Below are positions 1 through 7,940 of a stretch of DNA of 18,618 nucleotides, piece after piece. This DNA is from JAKFDK01 sp036676195 (GTDB lineage Bacteria > Bacillota > Sulfobacillia > Symbiobacteriales > ZC4RG38). The position numbers and the translations under genes were made by a program. Each line of letters begins with the position of its first letter. Within the stretch, counting starts at the first letter, position 1. The stretch covers positions 1 to 18,618 of the forward strand of contig JAKFDK010000003.1 of NCBI GenBank assembly GCA_036676195.1, in the 5' to 3' direction. Below the pieces are notes generated by a model, which was not told the origin of the DNA, did no database searches, and saw only the letters and a program-made list of their open reading frames with translations.

Positions 1-201
1 AAATTGATTTGCCAGGGCGATGGCGTTGCCTGAAAGGGTGCGCCAGGTCAGAATCTCGGTTTCCCTCAGGCTGGCGGTTCCCGCCGGCGTCTGGGCGATT
101 TTCGCCTGCAGCGCTTCATCCACGGCCAGGAGCAGGAAGCGTGCCATGGTCAGCGCCTGCGACTGCACACCGGCTGTGGTGCCGGCCGTCAGGTCAGACA
201 C
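1..201 (-). CDS. Partial CDS, unknown protein (N-terminal 67 residues)
   Basis: An open frame on the minus strand begins with GTG at 201-199 and runs off the left edge of the window without a stop. A full GGAGGT ribosome binding site lies six to seven bases upstream, which is the main reason to believe it. The visible residues begin VSDLTAGTTAGVQSQALTMA and continue as an alanine- and leucine-rich stretch that is probably mostly helical. No signal peptide, membrane segment or known motif is visible. It follows the histidine kinase gene after about 120 bp on the same strand, so it could be the next gene of that operon or a separate unit. I do not recognise the family. Confidence 0.6.
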   Translation of the reverse strand, partial: MSDLTAGTTAGVQSQALTMARFLLLAVDEALQAKIAQTPAGTASLRETEILTWRTLSGNAIALANQF

Positions 202-320
202 TTGTACACCTCCAGATAGCGGCCCTGGTCCGGATCAAGCCCCAACCTGTTTCATTCTATGGCCGGAGTGGCCCACTTGCCGCTTCCCGCCGGGGGCTGT
301 GCCGCGGGCGGTCGCATGTC

Positions 321-1706
321 TCAGGCGCCCTTGCCGCCGATGGGCAAAACCAGAGTGAACGTCGCCCCCGCACCCGGTTGGCTGACCACCTCCAGCCGCC
401 CGCCCAGGGCTTCGGTCAGAGCTTTGGCGATGGCCAGGCCCAGGCCGGCCCCGCCGGTGGAGCGGGTGCGGGCCGGGTCGCCGCGGTAAAGCCGGTCAAA
501 GATGTGCGGCAAATCCCCGGCCGAGATCCCGGGTCCGGTATCTGACACGGCAATACCCACGGCGGTGCCCCGTGGCTCGGCCCGCAGCGTCACCTGCCCG
601 CCCGCAGACGTGAATTTATGGGCATTTGACAGCAGGTTGGTGATGATCTGTGTGACCTTGTCGCGGTCAGTGTACAGGCGCAGATCCCGACTGGGCATGA
701 GGTAGAGCAGTTGCACCTGTTTTTCGGCGAATAGCCGTTCATAGCCAGTCCCGAGCGGGTCAAGCAGACTGCGCAGGGACGTATCTTCCAAATTCAGCTT
801 GAGAGCACTGGCTTCGGCTTCGGTCAGGCGGTTCAGGTCTTCGACCAGCCGCACCAGCCGGACCACTTCCCCCTGCAACAGGCCGACCCGCTGGGGCGTT
901 GGCTGCCAGACACCGTCCTGCATGGCTTCCAGGTGACTCTGCAGCACCGCCAGGGGAGTGCGCAGTTCATGGGCCACATCCCGGGTGAGGCGGCGGCGGA
1001 TTTCCTCCTGGTTCTGGAGCGACTCGGCCAGATGGTTCAGCGCCTCGGCCAGGCGCCCGAGTTCGGTGATATGCTGGGGCGGGACCCGCTGGTCCCACTG
1101 GCCGGTTTCCATCCGTTTGGCCACCCGGGTCATCTGCCGCAGAGGATGGTTCAGCCCCCGGGCCATCAAGACGGCTGCCACCACCGCCACACTGCCGGCG
1201 GCGGCGGCCGAACCGACCAGTACCCAGTTGACCTCCCGGCGGAAGTGCAGGTCCTGCTCAGTGAACAGCCCCTGTGCGCCGGTAGTGAGTCGCAGGATGC
1301 CTACAGTCTCGCCACCGGCCTGGATGGGCAGACTCACGGCGAAGGGAGAGGGGTCTTCGCCGTCCGGCTGGTGCGGCCCGCCCGGCGGTGGGGCCAGTAA
1401 TTTGGCGGCCTCGGCGGACATCCAGAAGGTCTCCCCCGGCGGCGATTCGATCTGGATGGCCAGCCCATCTAACAGGCTCCAGTGGGTGATTTCCATCAAG
1501 AGGTCCGGTGGCCAACCCCGGTCAGGCGCATAGGCGCCACCCAGGGCCACCGCGATCCGCTGTGCCCGTTCTTGCATGTTCTCCAGAATATACTCCTGAA
1601 AGCGCAGCTCGATGGTCACATTAATCAGGATACTCACCAGTGCCACCGCACCCACAGCCAGGACCAGGAAAGCAACGCTCAGGCGGCTGCTGAGTGATCT
1701 AAACAT
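321..1706 (-). CDS. Sensor histidine kinase (HAMP, HisKA, HATPase)
   Basis: This is a membrane sensor kinase that should phosphorylate the response regulator encoded just upstream. From the chosen ATG (461 aa) it shows a first membrane segment at about 9-30, an extracytoplasmic region of about 130 residues, a second membrane segment at about 161-182, then HAMP at about 183-236. The H-box DVAHELRTPL gives the phosphoacceptor His246. The N-box (NLLSNAHKFT), G1 (DTGPGI), F-box (FDRLYRGD) and G2 (GGAGLGLAIAK) follow in order, so all catalytic motifs are intact. The ATG at 1706 overlaps the regulator's stop by 8 bp; a TTG at 1721 is also in frame but less likely. Overall it is BaeS/PhoR-like. The sensor region is not a domain I recognise, so the signal is unknown. 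Confidence 0.95.
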   Translation of the reverse strand: MFRSLSSRLSVAFLVLAVGAVALVSILINVTIELRFQEYILENMQERAQRIAVALGGAYAPDRGWPPDLLMEITHWSLLDGLAIQIESPPGETFWMSAEAAKLLAPPPGGPHQPDGEDPSPFAVSLPIQAGGETVGILRLTTGAQGLFTEQDLHFRREVNWVLVGSAAAAGSVAVVAAVLMARGLNHPLRQMTRVAKRMETGQWDQRVPPQHITELGRLAEALNHLAESLQNQEEIRRRLTRDVAHELRTPLAVLQSHLEAMQDGVWQPTPQRVGLLQGEVVRLVRLVEDLNRLTEAEASALKLNLEDTSLRSLLDPLGTGYERLFAEKQVQLLYLMPSRDLRLYTDRDKVTQIITNLLSNAHKFTSAGGQVTLRAEPRGTAVGIAVSDTGPGISAGDLPHIFDRLYRGDPARTRSTGGAGLGLAIAKALTEALGGRLEVVSQPGAGATFTLVLPIGGKGA

Positions 1707-2406
1707 CGGGCACCCCGCCAAACTTATAGCCGCTGCCCCACACCGTCAGAATGAACTCCAGGTGTCGGGCGTCCCGCTCAAGCTTCGCCCTCAGCTTCTT
1801 GATATGGGTATCGATGGTGCGGTCATCACCGGTGTAGTCGCATCCGCGCAGGCGACAGATCAGATCATCACGCGTCCAGACCTGCCCCGGGTGCCGCACG
1901 AGCAACCCCAGTATGTCGAGTTCTGTGCGGGTCAAGGTCACCGGTTCACCGTCCAGCCGGACCTCCTGGCGGCGAAAGTCCACGGCCAGCGTGCCCCGGT
2001 TGAAACTCAGATGGTCGACCAGAGGCTGGGTGCTCTGGGCCCGCCGCAGCACGGCCCAGACCCGGGCGGCCAGCACCCGCGGACTGAACGGCTTGGGCAG
2101 GTAATCATCAGCCCCCAGGGCCAGACCCTCCACGATATCGTCGGCACCGCTTCTGGCGGTGAGCATGATAATGGGGACGTCGCTTTCCTGGCGGATCCGC
2201 AGGCAAACCTGGTCGCCGGTCAAATCCGGTAACATACGATCCAGAACGATCAAGTCCAGTTGGGTCGATTGCACCGTTTCCAGGGCCTGGCTGCCGGAAG
2301 CAGCGGTCAAGATGGCAAAACCTTCCCGTTCCAGATAAGCCCTGACCACATCGACCAGGGCGGGCTCATCGTCCACCACCAGGATGCGCCTGCCTGCCTC
2401 CGCCAC
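1699..2406 (-). CDS. OmpR/PhoB-family response regulator
   Basis: This is a DNA-binding two-component response regulator. From GTG 2406 (235 aa) the receiver domain occupies roughly 6-120, with acidic pocket D12/D13, phosphoacceptor D56 in IVLDRMLPD, T83 and K105 (LPKPF). The C-terminal winged helix spans about 135-232, with the typical TRTELDILGLLVRHPG and VDTHI-like (TIDTHIKKLRAKL) signatures. I chose the GTG at 2406 because GAGGTG at 2418-2413 lies six bases upstream of it. An in-frame GTG at 2415 would sit inside that site. The gene starts within a few bases of the ATP-grasp stop, and its own stop overlaps the kinase start, so translation is probably coupled. Its likely operator is the CTTCAC repeat upstream of the operon. 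Confidence 0.95.
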   Translation of the reverse strand: MAEAGRRILVVDDEPALVDVVRAYLEREGFAILTAASGSQALETVQSTQLDLIVLDRMLPDLTGDQVCLRIRQESDVPIIMLTARSGADDIVEGLALGADDYLPKPFSPRVLAARVWAVLRRAQSTQPLVDHLSFNRGTLAVDFRRQEVRLDGEPVTLTRTELDILGLLVRHPGQVWTRDDLICRLRGCDYTGDDRTIDTHIKKLRAKLERDARHLEFILTVWGSGYKFGGVPDV

Positions 2407-2418
2407 GTGATTCACCTC
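2407..2418 (-). promoter_or_regulatory. Ribosome binding site deciding the response regulator start
   Basis: GAGGTG at 2418-2413 is followed by the six-base spacer AATCAC and then GTG at 2406. The site lies over the last codons and stop of the ATP-grasp gene, which suggests translational coupling. It favours the 235-residue regulator over a version starting three codons earlier. Confidence 0.6.
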
Positions 2419-3596
2419 GTTGTGCGTGTTTCAAGCCGCAGAACGGCCTGCCACATGGTTCGATCGAAGAGATAGCGACTGACAGCCAGGCAAAAACCCA
2501 CAGTTGGACCCGGATCAGACAAGCTGAGCAGATCGTCCCAGGTGTGTGGCCCATACCGGGAGAAAAAAGGGGGATCCCAGCCGGAACGATGCGGATCCGA
2601 GATATAGGCCAGAAGATCAAAGGGCAGCAGGGCGCGCCCGCGGATTCCGACCCGGGCCGGGGGCAGAGGCGACGGCCGCTCACCCATGGCCAGTGCCAGG
2701 TGCAGGCGGGCGAAAGGATACCCGGCCCGATGGGCGACATGCAGGGACTGCCAGTAGCGCGGGTTGACTTCCAGTACATACGGTTGGCCAGTCCGGCCGT
2801 CTTCCATGATATCGGCATGGACGGGGCCGGTCCAGGGCAACTCGGTAAAGAGCCGTTCGAGCATCTCGGTCAGGTCGGGACGGTGGACGCACTCCTGCAT
2901 GGTGCTGGGGCCACCCCCGATCGGGTACTGCCGCAGCTCACGCTGGGTATAGCGGGCCACCACCTGGCCATCCCGATCGTACAGCAGGCACGCATGGTAT
3001 TTGGGTCCAGGCGTGATGTACTGTTGCAGAATCGGCCAGGGATAGTGGCTGTGCACCTGGCTGTAGAGCCGCTCCACATCTTCAAGACGATGCACAAAGC
3101 GCAAGCCCCGCGACCCGGAGCTGACGCGGGGCTTGATGACAAGCGGCAGCCCCAGTGACCGGGCGGCCGGAAGCACATCGCCAGGGTGCTGAACGACCAC
3201 GGTGCGCGGATGGGGAATCCGGGCCCTGGCGAACCAATCGACCGACCGGGCCTTGTCCAGCATGGCGTCGAAAGAAGAATGGGGCGGCAAGAGCAGGCCG
3301 GTACCGGTACGGATCTCCCGGTGGTGGGCGGTGAGGCAGGCGGTGGTGATGTCGTCGGTGGGCAGAACGGCCTGAACAGATTCGCGGGCCACCACCTGCC
3401 CCAGCCAACGGATGAACTCGGCCGGGTGCTCCTGAGGATTGGGGTAAACAAATGACCGGGCAGCAAAACGGGAGAAGCGGCAGATCGAAAAGAAAGTCGA
3501 CTCGGCGGTCAGTACCCGGTGACCTTCCATGCCCAGCCACCGGGTCAGGGCCAGGGACTTACGCTGCAAGCCGTCCAGAATCAAGACTGTAGCCAT
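2412..3596 (-). CDS. ATP-grasp ligase, COG3919-like
   Basis: This 394-residue soluble protein has the layout of an ATP-grasp carboxylate-amine/thiol ligase, which uses ATP to make an acyl-phosphate and joins it to an amine. The N-terminal Rossmann-like part (VLILDGLQRKSLALTRWL) spans about 1-110. The nucleotide-binding Lys is K155 in LVIKPRVSSGSRGL, followed by the GGGPST segment (about 227-232). The metal site is D262 with E276 and N278 in VLEVNPRYWQSL. This GGPST...E[IV]NPR[FY]W pattern is that of predicted ATP-dependent carboligases (COG3919). The substrate cannot be read from the sequence. The ATG overlaps the aminomutase stop by one base (TAATG), so a role in joining the aminomutase product to another molecule is a reasonable inference. 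A PylC-like or cell-wall ligase is an alternative. Confidence 0.85.
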   Translation of the reverse strand: MATVLILDGLQRKSLALTRWLGMEGHRVLTAESTFFSICRFSRFAARSFVYPNPQEHPAEFIRWLGQVVARESVQAVLPTDDITTACLTAHHREIRTGTGLLLPPHSSFDAMLDKARSVDWFARARIPHPRTVVVQHPGDVLPAARSLGLPLVIKPRVSSGSRGLRFVHRLEDVERLYSQVHSHYPWPILQQYITPGPKYHACLLYDRDGQVVARYTQRELRQYPIGGGPSTMQECVHRPDLTEMLERLFTELPWTGPVHADIMEDGRTGQPYVLEVNPRYWQSLHVAHRAGYPFARLHLALAMGERPSPLPPARVGIRGRALLPFDLLAYISDPHRSGWDPPFFSRYGPHTWDDLLSLSDPGPTVGFCLAVSRYLFDRTMWQAVLRLETRTTR

Positions 3597-4717
3597 TAGC
3601 CTGCTCGCCCTTCCTGAACCTGGTCTAGCGGCTGCCGGTTGCTACTGAAACCGGGCAGATCGTCCAGCCAGGCCGCACCCGGGGGGAGCAAACTTTGAAT
3701 CAGGCGGCCGGCATCCGCCGGGTTGCGGGCCTGGTGGTACTTCAAATAGATCTGATCGCCAGATACAGCCAGTACTTCGACTTTACCGGTGGCGTGGCTC
3801 ATGACATAACGCACCCGTTTCGCCAGGCCGGAAACGCCGGCTTTGGCCGACTCGATGATGCGGTATCCCTCGGCCAGAGGTACGACAAATCCGGCATTTC
3901 CTGCCACAGGTCGGTTTTGAAACAGATAATATGGACTGACACCGAGCGCAGCGAGTTCACCCAGCAGCTCGGCGAGTACCTCCGGACAGTCATTGACTCC
4001 GCGCAACAGGGGGCACTGGTGCACCACGGTACAGCCGGCCTGCTGGACCGCCTCGATGGCACGTCGGGCTTCAGTGGTCAGCTCGCGCGGGTGATCAAAG
4101 TGAATCATCAGGTGGATCCGGCCGTCTGGCCGGGAGTGCTGGGACAGAACTGCCAGCAGGTGGGGATCGTCCAGGATCCGGAACGGGTGAAAGGCCAGGG
4201 TCTTCGTGCCCAGGCGAATGATCCGCACGTGCGGGATGGCCCGCAGTGCCCCCAGGATCTCCGCCAGGCGCCGTGTCGACAGAACCAGGGGATCCCCGCC
4301 GGTCAGGAGAACGTTGGTGATTTCGGGATGCGCAGTGATGTAAGCGATGCCCGCGGAAATATCCAGGGTGGTTTCCGAGGGGTGCGGCTGAAACAGTCGT
4401 TTGCGGAAGCAGAACCGACAGTAGGCGTCACATCGATTTGAAACCAGGAGCAGGGCAGTCTGGCGGTATTTATGCTGGCAGCCGGGGACCACGTAGTTTT
4501 CTGCCTCACGGGATGGGTCCAAATTCCCGTACTCGGTCAGTTCCGTTTCGCTGGGAATCACGATCCGGCGAATCGGGTCATTGCGGTCGGCCCAGTTGAT
4601 CAGACCCAGGTAGTATTCGTTCACACGGAAGGTATAGCGGTCGGTTACGGCGGCCAATGCGGCCTTTTCGGCAGGTGTCAGCATGTCCAGTTGGCTGATC
4701 GCATTCCGGGTTTGCAA
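3596..4717 (-). CDS. KamA-family radical SAM aminomutase-like protein
   Basis: This protein belongs to the PLP-dependent radical SAM aminomutases that move an amino group between carbons 2 and 3. From TTG 4717 (373 aa) the cluster cysteines are C96, C100 and C103 (CDAYCRFC, the CX3CX2C form). LTGGDPL at about 138-144 and the PLP-lysine candidate K312 in SHATGK follow. In classical lysine 2,3-aminomutase the lysine side chain is held by D293 in YQCDLSRG and D330 in VVDAPGGGGK. Here these stretches read FQNRPVAG and YVMSHATGK, so both aspartates are gone and Arg269 aligns with D293. An acidic substrate such as glutamate is therefore plausible but unproven. The TTG start is supported by GGGAGGG six bases upstream. 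A longer GTG start at 4795 would lie upstream of the predicted -10. It is the first gene of the operon. Confidence 0.88.
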   Translation of the reverse strand: MQTRNAISQLDMLTPAEKAALAAVTDRYTFRVNEYYLGLINWADRNDPIRRIVIPSETELTEYGNLDPSREAENYVVPGCQHKYRQTALLLVSNRCDAYCRFCFRKRLFQPHPSETTLDISAGIAYITAHPEITNVLLTGGDPLVLSTRRLAEILGALRAIPHVRIIRLGTKTLAFHPFRILDDPHLLAVLSQHSRPDGRIHLMIHFDHPRELTTEARRAIEAVQQAGCTVVHQCPLLRGVNDCPEVLAELLGELAALGVSPYYLFQNRPVAGNAGFVVPLAEGYRIIESAKAGVSGLAKRVRYVMSHATGKVEVLAVSGDQIYLKYHQARNPADAGRLIQSLLPPGAAWLDDLPGFSSNRQPLDQVQEGRAG

Positions 4718-4730
4718 ATGGATCCCTCCC
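4718..4730 (-). promoter_or_regulatory. Ribosome binding site deciding the aminomutase start
   Basis: On the minus strand GGGAGGG occupies 4730-4724, six bases before the TTG at 4717-4715. No comparable site precedes the in-frame GTG at 4795. This supports a 373-residue protein beginning MQTRNAISQLDMLTPAEK. Confidence 0.65.
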
Positions 4731-4780
4731 GCAGTTGGCGCGACCTTTATGGATATGCGAACATAGTGGATGCCCAAATA

Positions 4781-4818
4781 TTTATACTGTATCACGGGGA
4801 TGTGAAGAAAAAGTGAAG
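4781..4818 (-). promoter_or_regulatory. Candidate promoter with OmpR-type direct repeat for the kamA-like operon
   Basis: Reading the minus strand, CTTCAC (4818-4813) and CTTCAC (4807-4802) are separated by TTTTT, giving an 11-bp period. OmpR/PhoB-family regulators commonly bind such direct repeats as tandem dimers. Fifteen bases further downstream is TATAAA (4786-4781), a plausible -10 box. No good -35 hexamer is present, as expected for an activated promoter in which the regulator sits over the -35 position. The operon encodes just such a regulator, so autoregulation is the simplest reading. The promoter call is inferred; the repeat is directly visible. Confidence 0.5.
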
Positions 4819-4958
4819 TTGCGACGTGTCGACAGGCCGCAGCCGGATGCGGGAAATAGATTGCCTGGCATGGCGGGAGATGGTTTATGGCTGGTCAAGG
4901 GGGGGGACATTTAGTAGCATAATACCAATCGCAGGGTGAAGGCAGGGAACTGTAGCGC
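4819..4958. other. Divergent intergenic region with G8 tract and weak -10-like box
   Basis: This stretch lies between the leftward aminomutase operon and the rightward helicase gene. On the plus strand it holds a run of eight G at 4899-4906 and a CATAAT (4918-4923) that could be the -10 box of the helicase gene, about 35 bp ahead of its start. No convincing -35 hexamer is present at the usual spacing. No coding potential is visible. Confidence 0.35.
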
Positions 4959-7931
4959 ATGCTCTCTATCCAGGGTAGCTTCGTACCCTTTGGCGCAGCC
5001 GGCTTTTTCTTTCTGTGGGTCATGGATCCGGCACTCGGCGCCGGGCCTGTGCCGGGACGCGGGCTGATTCAGCACCCGCAGGTGCTGCCGCCGGAGCAGC
5101 TCTACCCGCTGCTGCGCGGCGTGCCCCACATGAACACGGTCACCTGTATAGTCCATCTGCCCGGCCCGGGTGGGCTGAAGCCGGCCAAGGTGCCGGGCCT
5201 GGCCCTGTCGGTGGCCGGCGCTGTGCAGTGGCTGCTCGACATGGAAACAGCCTGTGCCGATACGGCCTTTCAGCCCGGGCAAAGTCTGCATACCTGGAGC
5301 ACTGCGGCCAAGCTCCTGCTGGAATGGCTGGCCCGCGGCCGCTTTATACCCACCCTGCGGACCGAAGCGGGCTGCCTGACGGCGGGCTGGTCCCTGGGTG
5401 CCCCCGAATCGGCGGACATTGCCCGGCTGGCCCAGTTGGAAACGGCATTGCCCGAGGTCTGCCGGGCCATTGTGCCGCCCGACCGCGACCGCAAGACCTA
5501 CCGGCCGCCTGCCGCCGGCGCCCTGTTGGAGCAGTTCCGGCAAACGGCCGCCGAGGCCATGGCGCTGATGTTCCTGAAAGAGGCACCGGCCCCGGTCAGC
5601 CCGGCCGGCCGCCCTACCGCCGCGCACCACTGGCTGCTGGCCCTGGCCGGCCGCAGCGGCCGCGACCTGCCGCCCAACCTGCCCGATGCCGTGGCTCTGT
5701 ACCACGCCGTGGATGCCTGGGCGGCACCGGTCACCGGGGTGCGGGGACACGCCACCCTGCGTACCGGCTTACGGCTGAATCTGCCCGGGGAGACGGCGCA
5801 CGGCGGCTGGGAACTGGAGTTGCTGGTACAAACGGCTGATGACCCGCCCCAGACGGTGCCGGCCGAAGCAGTCTGGGCGGCCATGGGCCAGGACCTGGCC
5901 ATTGGCGGCGGCCGCTACCAGCACCCCGAGCAGCGGCTGCTGGCCGACCTGCCTGCCATGGCCCGGCTCTTTCCGCCCCTGCAGCCGCTGGGGCTGGTCG
6001 CCGCGCCTGCCCGGCTGCCGGTGGCCGAGGCGGCGGTCGTCGCCCTGCTGGAGGAAGGCGCCGCCGCCCTGCAGGAGGCGAACTTCCCGGTCTTGCTGCC
6101 GGCGGGGCTGGTGCGGGGGGGCGCCCTGCAGACCCGCCTGCACCTGCAGCCACCCGCCGGGGCCGGTGAACCCCGGTTCGGGCTGCACCAACTGGTGCAG
6201 GTGCAGTGGGAACTGGCGTTGGGCGGCCTGCCCGTCAGCCATGAAGAACTGCGGCAACTGGCCAGGGAGAAGCGGTCGCTGATTCAGTACCGGGGCCAGT
6301 GGGTGCAGGTGGATGCCCGGACCCTGGCCGCGGCCCTGCGGCACCTGGACAGTAGCCGGGAACCGGTGGCACTGGGCACGGCCCTGCGCCTGGCGCCCCA
6401 GGCGGATGCCACCACGGCTGAAGGCTGGGTGGCCGACCTGCTGACCCGGCTGCAGGAACCGGCCCGCATGGAGCGGGTGCCCGCCCCACAGGGCTTTCAG
6501 GGCGAGCTGCGGCCGTACCAGCAGCGCGGCCTGGACTGGCTGGCCTTCCTGCGCCGGTATGGACTGGGCGCCTGCCTGGCCGACGATATGGGCCTGGGCA
6601 AAACGGTGCAGTTGATTGCCCTGCTGCTCCACGGGCTAGAGCAGGGGCAGGAGCAGGGAATGGTGACAGGACCCAACCTGCTGGTCTGCCCGGTATCGCT
6701 GGTGGGCAACTGGCGGCGGGAACTGGCTCGCTTCGCGCCCACCCTGCGGGTGCTGGTTCACCACGGCGCCGGCCGGGCCACCGCCGAATCCTTTGCCGAC
6801 GCAGCCCGGCAGCATGACGTGGTGATCACCACCTATTCGCTGGTGCCCCGCGATGAGGCAGACCTGGCCGCTGTCGCCTGGGCGGGGGTAGTGGCGGACG
6901 AGGCCCAGAATCTGAAGAACCCGGCCACCCTGCACGCCCAGGCCCTGCGCCGCCTGCCGGCCGGACACCGCATTGCCCTGACCGGCACACCGGTGGAAAA
7001 CCACCTGGGCGATCTGTGGTCGCTGTTTGCCTTCCTGAACCCCGGCCTGCTGGGCGGGCAGGAGGAGTTCCGGCGTACCTTTGCCATTCCCATTGAGCGC
7101 TACCACGACGCCGAGGCCGCCGCCCGCCTGCGCCGCCAGGTCACGCCGCTGATCCTGCGCCGGCTCAAAACTGATCCGGACATCGCCGGCGACCTGCCGG
7201 AGAAGCTGGAGTATACAGTTGTGGCTAACCTGACGGTGGAGCAGGCGGCCCTGTACGAGGCCGTGGTGCAGGAGACACTGGAGCGGGCCGGCGCCGCCGC
7301 AGGCATTCAGCGTCACGGGGCGGTGCTGGCCGGGCTGACCCGGTTGAAGCAGGTGTGCAACCATCCGGCGGCGGTGGCCGGCGACGGCCTGCCGCTGACC
7401 GGGCGCAGCGGCAAGCTCGACCGCCTGACGGAGATGCTGGAAGAGGTGCTGGCCGAGGGCGACCGGGCGCTGATCTTTACCCAGTTCGCCCGGTTCGGCG
7501 CGCACCTGCAGCCGTATCTGGCCCGGCGGCTGGGCTGCGAGGTGCTGTTCCTGGACGGCTCCACACCCGCAGGGGAGCGAGACCTGCTGGTTACCAGGTT
7601 CCAGGCGGGCGGAGCGCCCCTGTTCATCCTCTCCCTCAAGGCCGGCGGGGTCGGGCTGAATCTGACCGCTGCCAACCATGTCTTTCACTTTGACCGCTGG
7701 TGGAATCCGGCGGTGGAAGACCAGGCCACTGACCGCGCCTACCGGATCGGACAGGACCGCCGCGTGCTGGTACACAAACTGGTCACGGCGGGTACGCTGG
7801 AGGAGCGCATTGACCGGCTACTGGCCGAGAAGCGGGGGCTGTCTGAGCAGATCATCGGTACCGGTGAGGGCTGGCTGGGCAATCTCTCCACCGATGAACT
7901 GCGGGAACTGATCACACTGGAACGGGAGTGA
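4959..7931 (+). CDS. SNF2-family helicase/translocase
   Basis: This is a 990-residue cytoplasmic SNF2-type ATPase that should translocate on double-stranded DNA and remodel bound proteins rather than unwind strands. The first about 500 residues form the helicase-associated region typical of bacterial members; the opening FVPFGAAGFFFLW resembles their usual N terminus. The catalytic core starts near LRPYQQRGLDWL. Walker A is DDMGLGKT (about 541-549), the Walker B box is DEAQ (about 647-650), motif III is LTGTPVEN, and the C-terminal lobe carries LSLKAGGVGLNLT and DRAYRIGQ (about 925-932). All motifs look intact. ATG 4959 is preceded in frame by a TAG and has only a weak Shine-Dalgarno. Nine bases separate its stop from the SWIM protein gene, and this pairing recurs in bacteria. 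A role in DNA repair, transcription recycling or defence cannot be told from sequence. Confidence 0.93.
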   Translation: MLSIQGSFVPFGAAGFFFLWVMDPALGAGPVPGRGLIQHPQVLPPEQLYPLLRGVPHMNTVTCIVHLPGPGGLKPAKVPGLALSVAGAVQWLLDMETACADTAFQPGQSLHTWSTAAKLLLEWLARGRFIPTLRTEAGCLTAGWSLGAPESADIARLAQLETALPEVCRAIVPPDRDRKTYRPPAAGALLEQFRQTAAEAMALMFLKEAPAPVSPAGRPTAAHHWLLALAGRSGRDLPPNLPDAVALYHAVDAWAAPVTGVRGHATLRTGLRLNLPGETAHGGWELELLVQTADDPPQTVPAEAVWAAMGQDLAIGGGRYQHPEQRLLADLPAMARLFPPLQPLGLVAAPARLPVAEAAVVALLEEGAAALQEANFPVLLPAGLVRGGALQTRLHLQPPAGAGEPRFGLHQLVQVQWELALGGLPVSHEELRQLAREKRSLIQYRGQWVQVDARTLAAALRHLDSSREPVALGTALRLAPQADATTAEGWVADLLTRLQEPARMERVPAPQGFQGELRPYQQRGLDWLAFLRRYGLGACLADDMGLGKTVQLIALLLHGLEQGQEQGMVTGPNLLVCPVSLVGNWRRELARFAPTLRVLVHHGAGRATAESFADAARQHDVVITTYSLVPRDEADLAAVAWAGVVADEAQNLKNPATLHAQALRRLPAGHRIALTGTPVENHLGDLWSLFAFLNPGLLGGQEEFRRTFAIPIERYHDAEAAARLRRQVTPLILRRLKTDPDIAGDLPEKLEYTVVANLTVEQAALYEAVVQETLERAGAAAGIQRHGAVLAGLTRLKQVCNHPAAVAGDGLPLTGRSGKLDRLTEMLEEVLAEGDRALIFTQFARFGAHLQPYLARRLGCEVLFLDGSTPAGERDLLVTRFQAGGAPLFILSLKAGGVGLNLTAANHVFHFDRWWNPAVEDQATDRAYRIGQDRRVLVHKLVTAGTLEERIDRLLAEKRGLSEQIIGTGEGWLGNLSTDELRELITLERE

Positions 7932-7940
7932 CGGGCGGAC

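Noticed and set aside
4715..4795. N-terminal extension of the aminomutase to the GTG at 4795
   Set aside because: The predicted -10 box and the strong GGGAGGG site both lie downstream of that GTG, and the extra 26 residues show no conservation-like pattern.
4911..5750. Long minus-strand frame of 279 residues opposite the SNF2 gene
   Set aside because: It lies inside the N-terminal part of the clear SNF2 gene, its translation is low-complexity Gly/Gln/Arg-rich, and no motif is visible. It is a GC-driven shadow frame.
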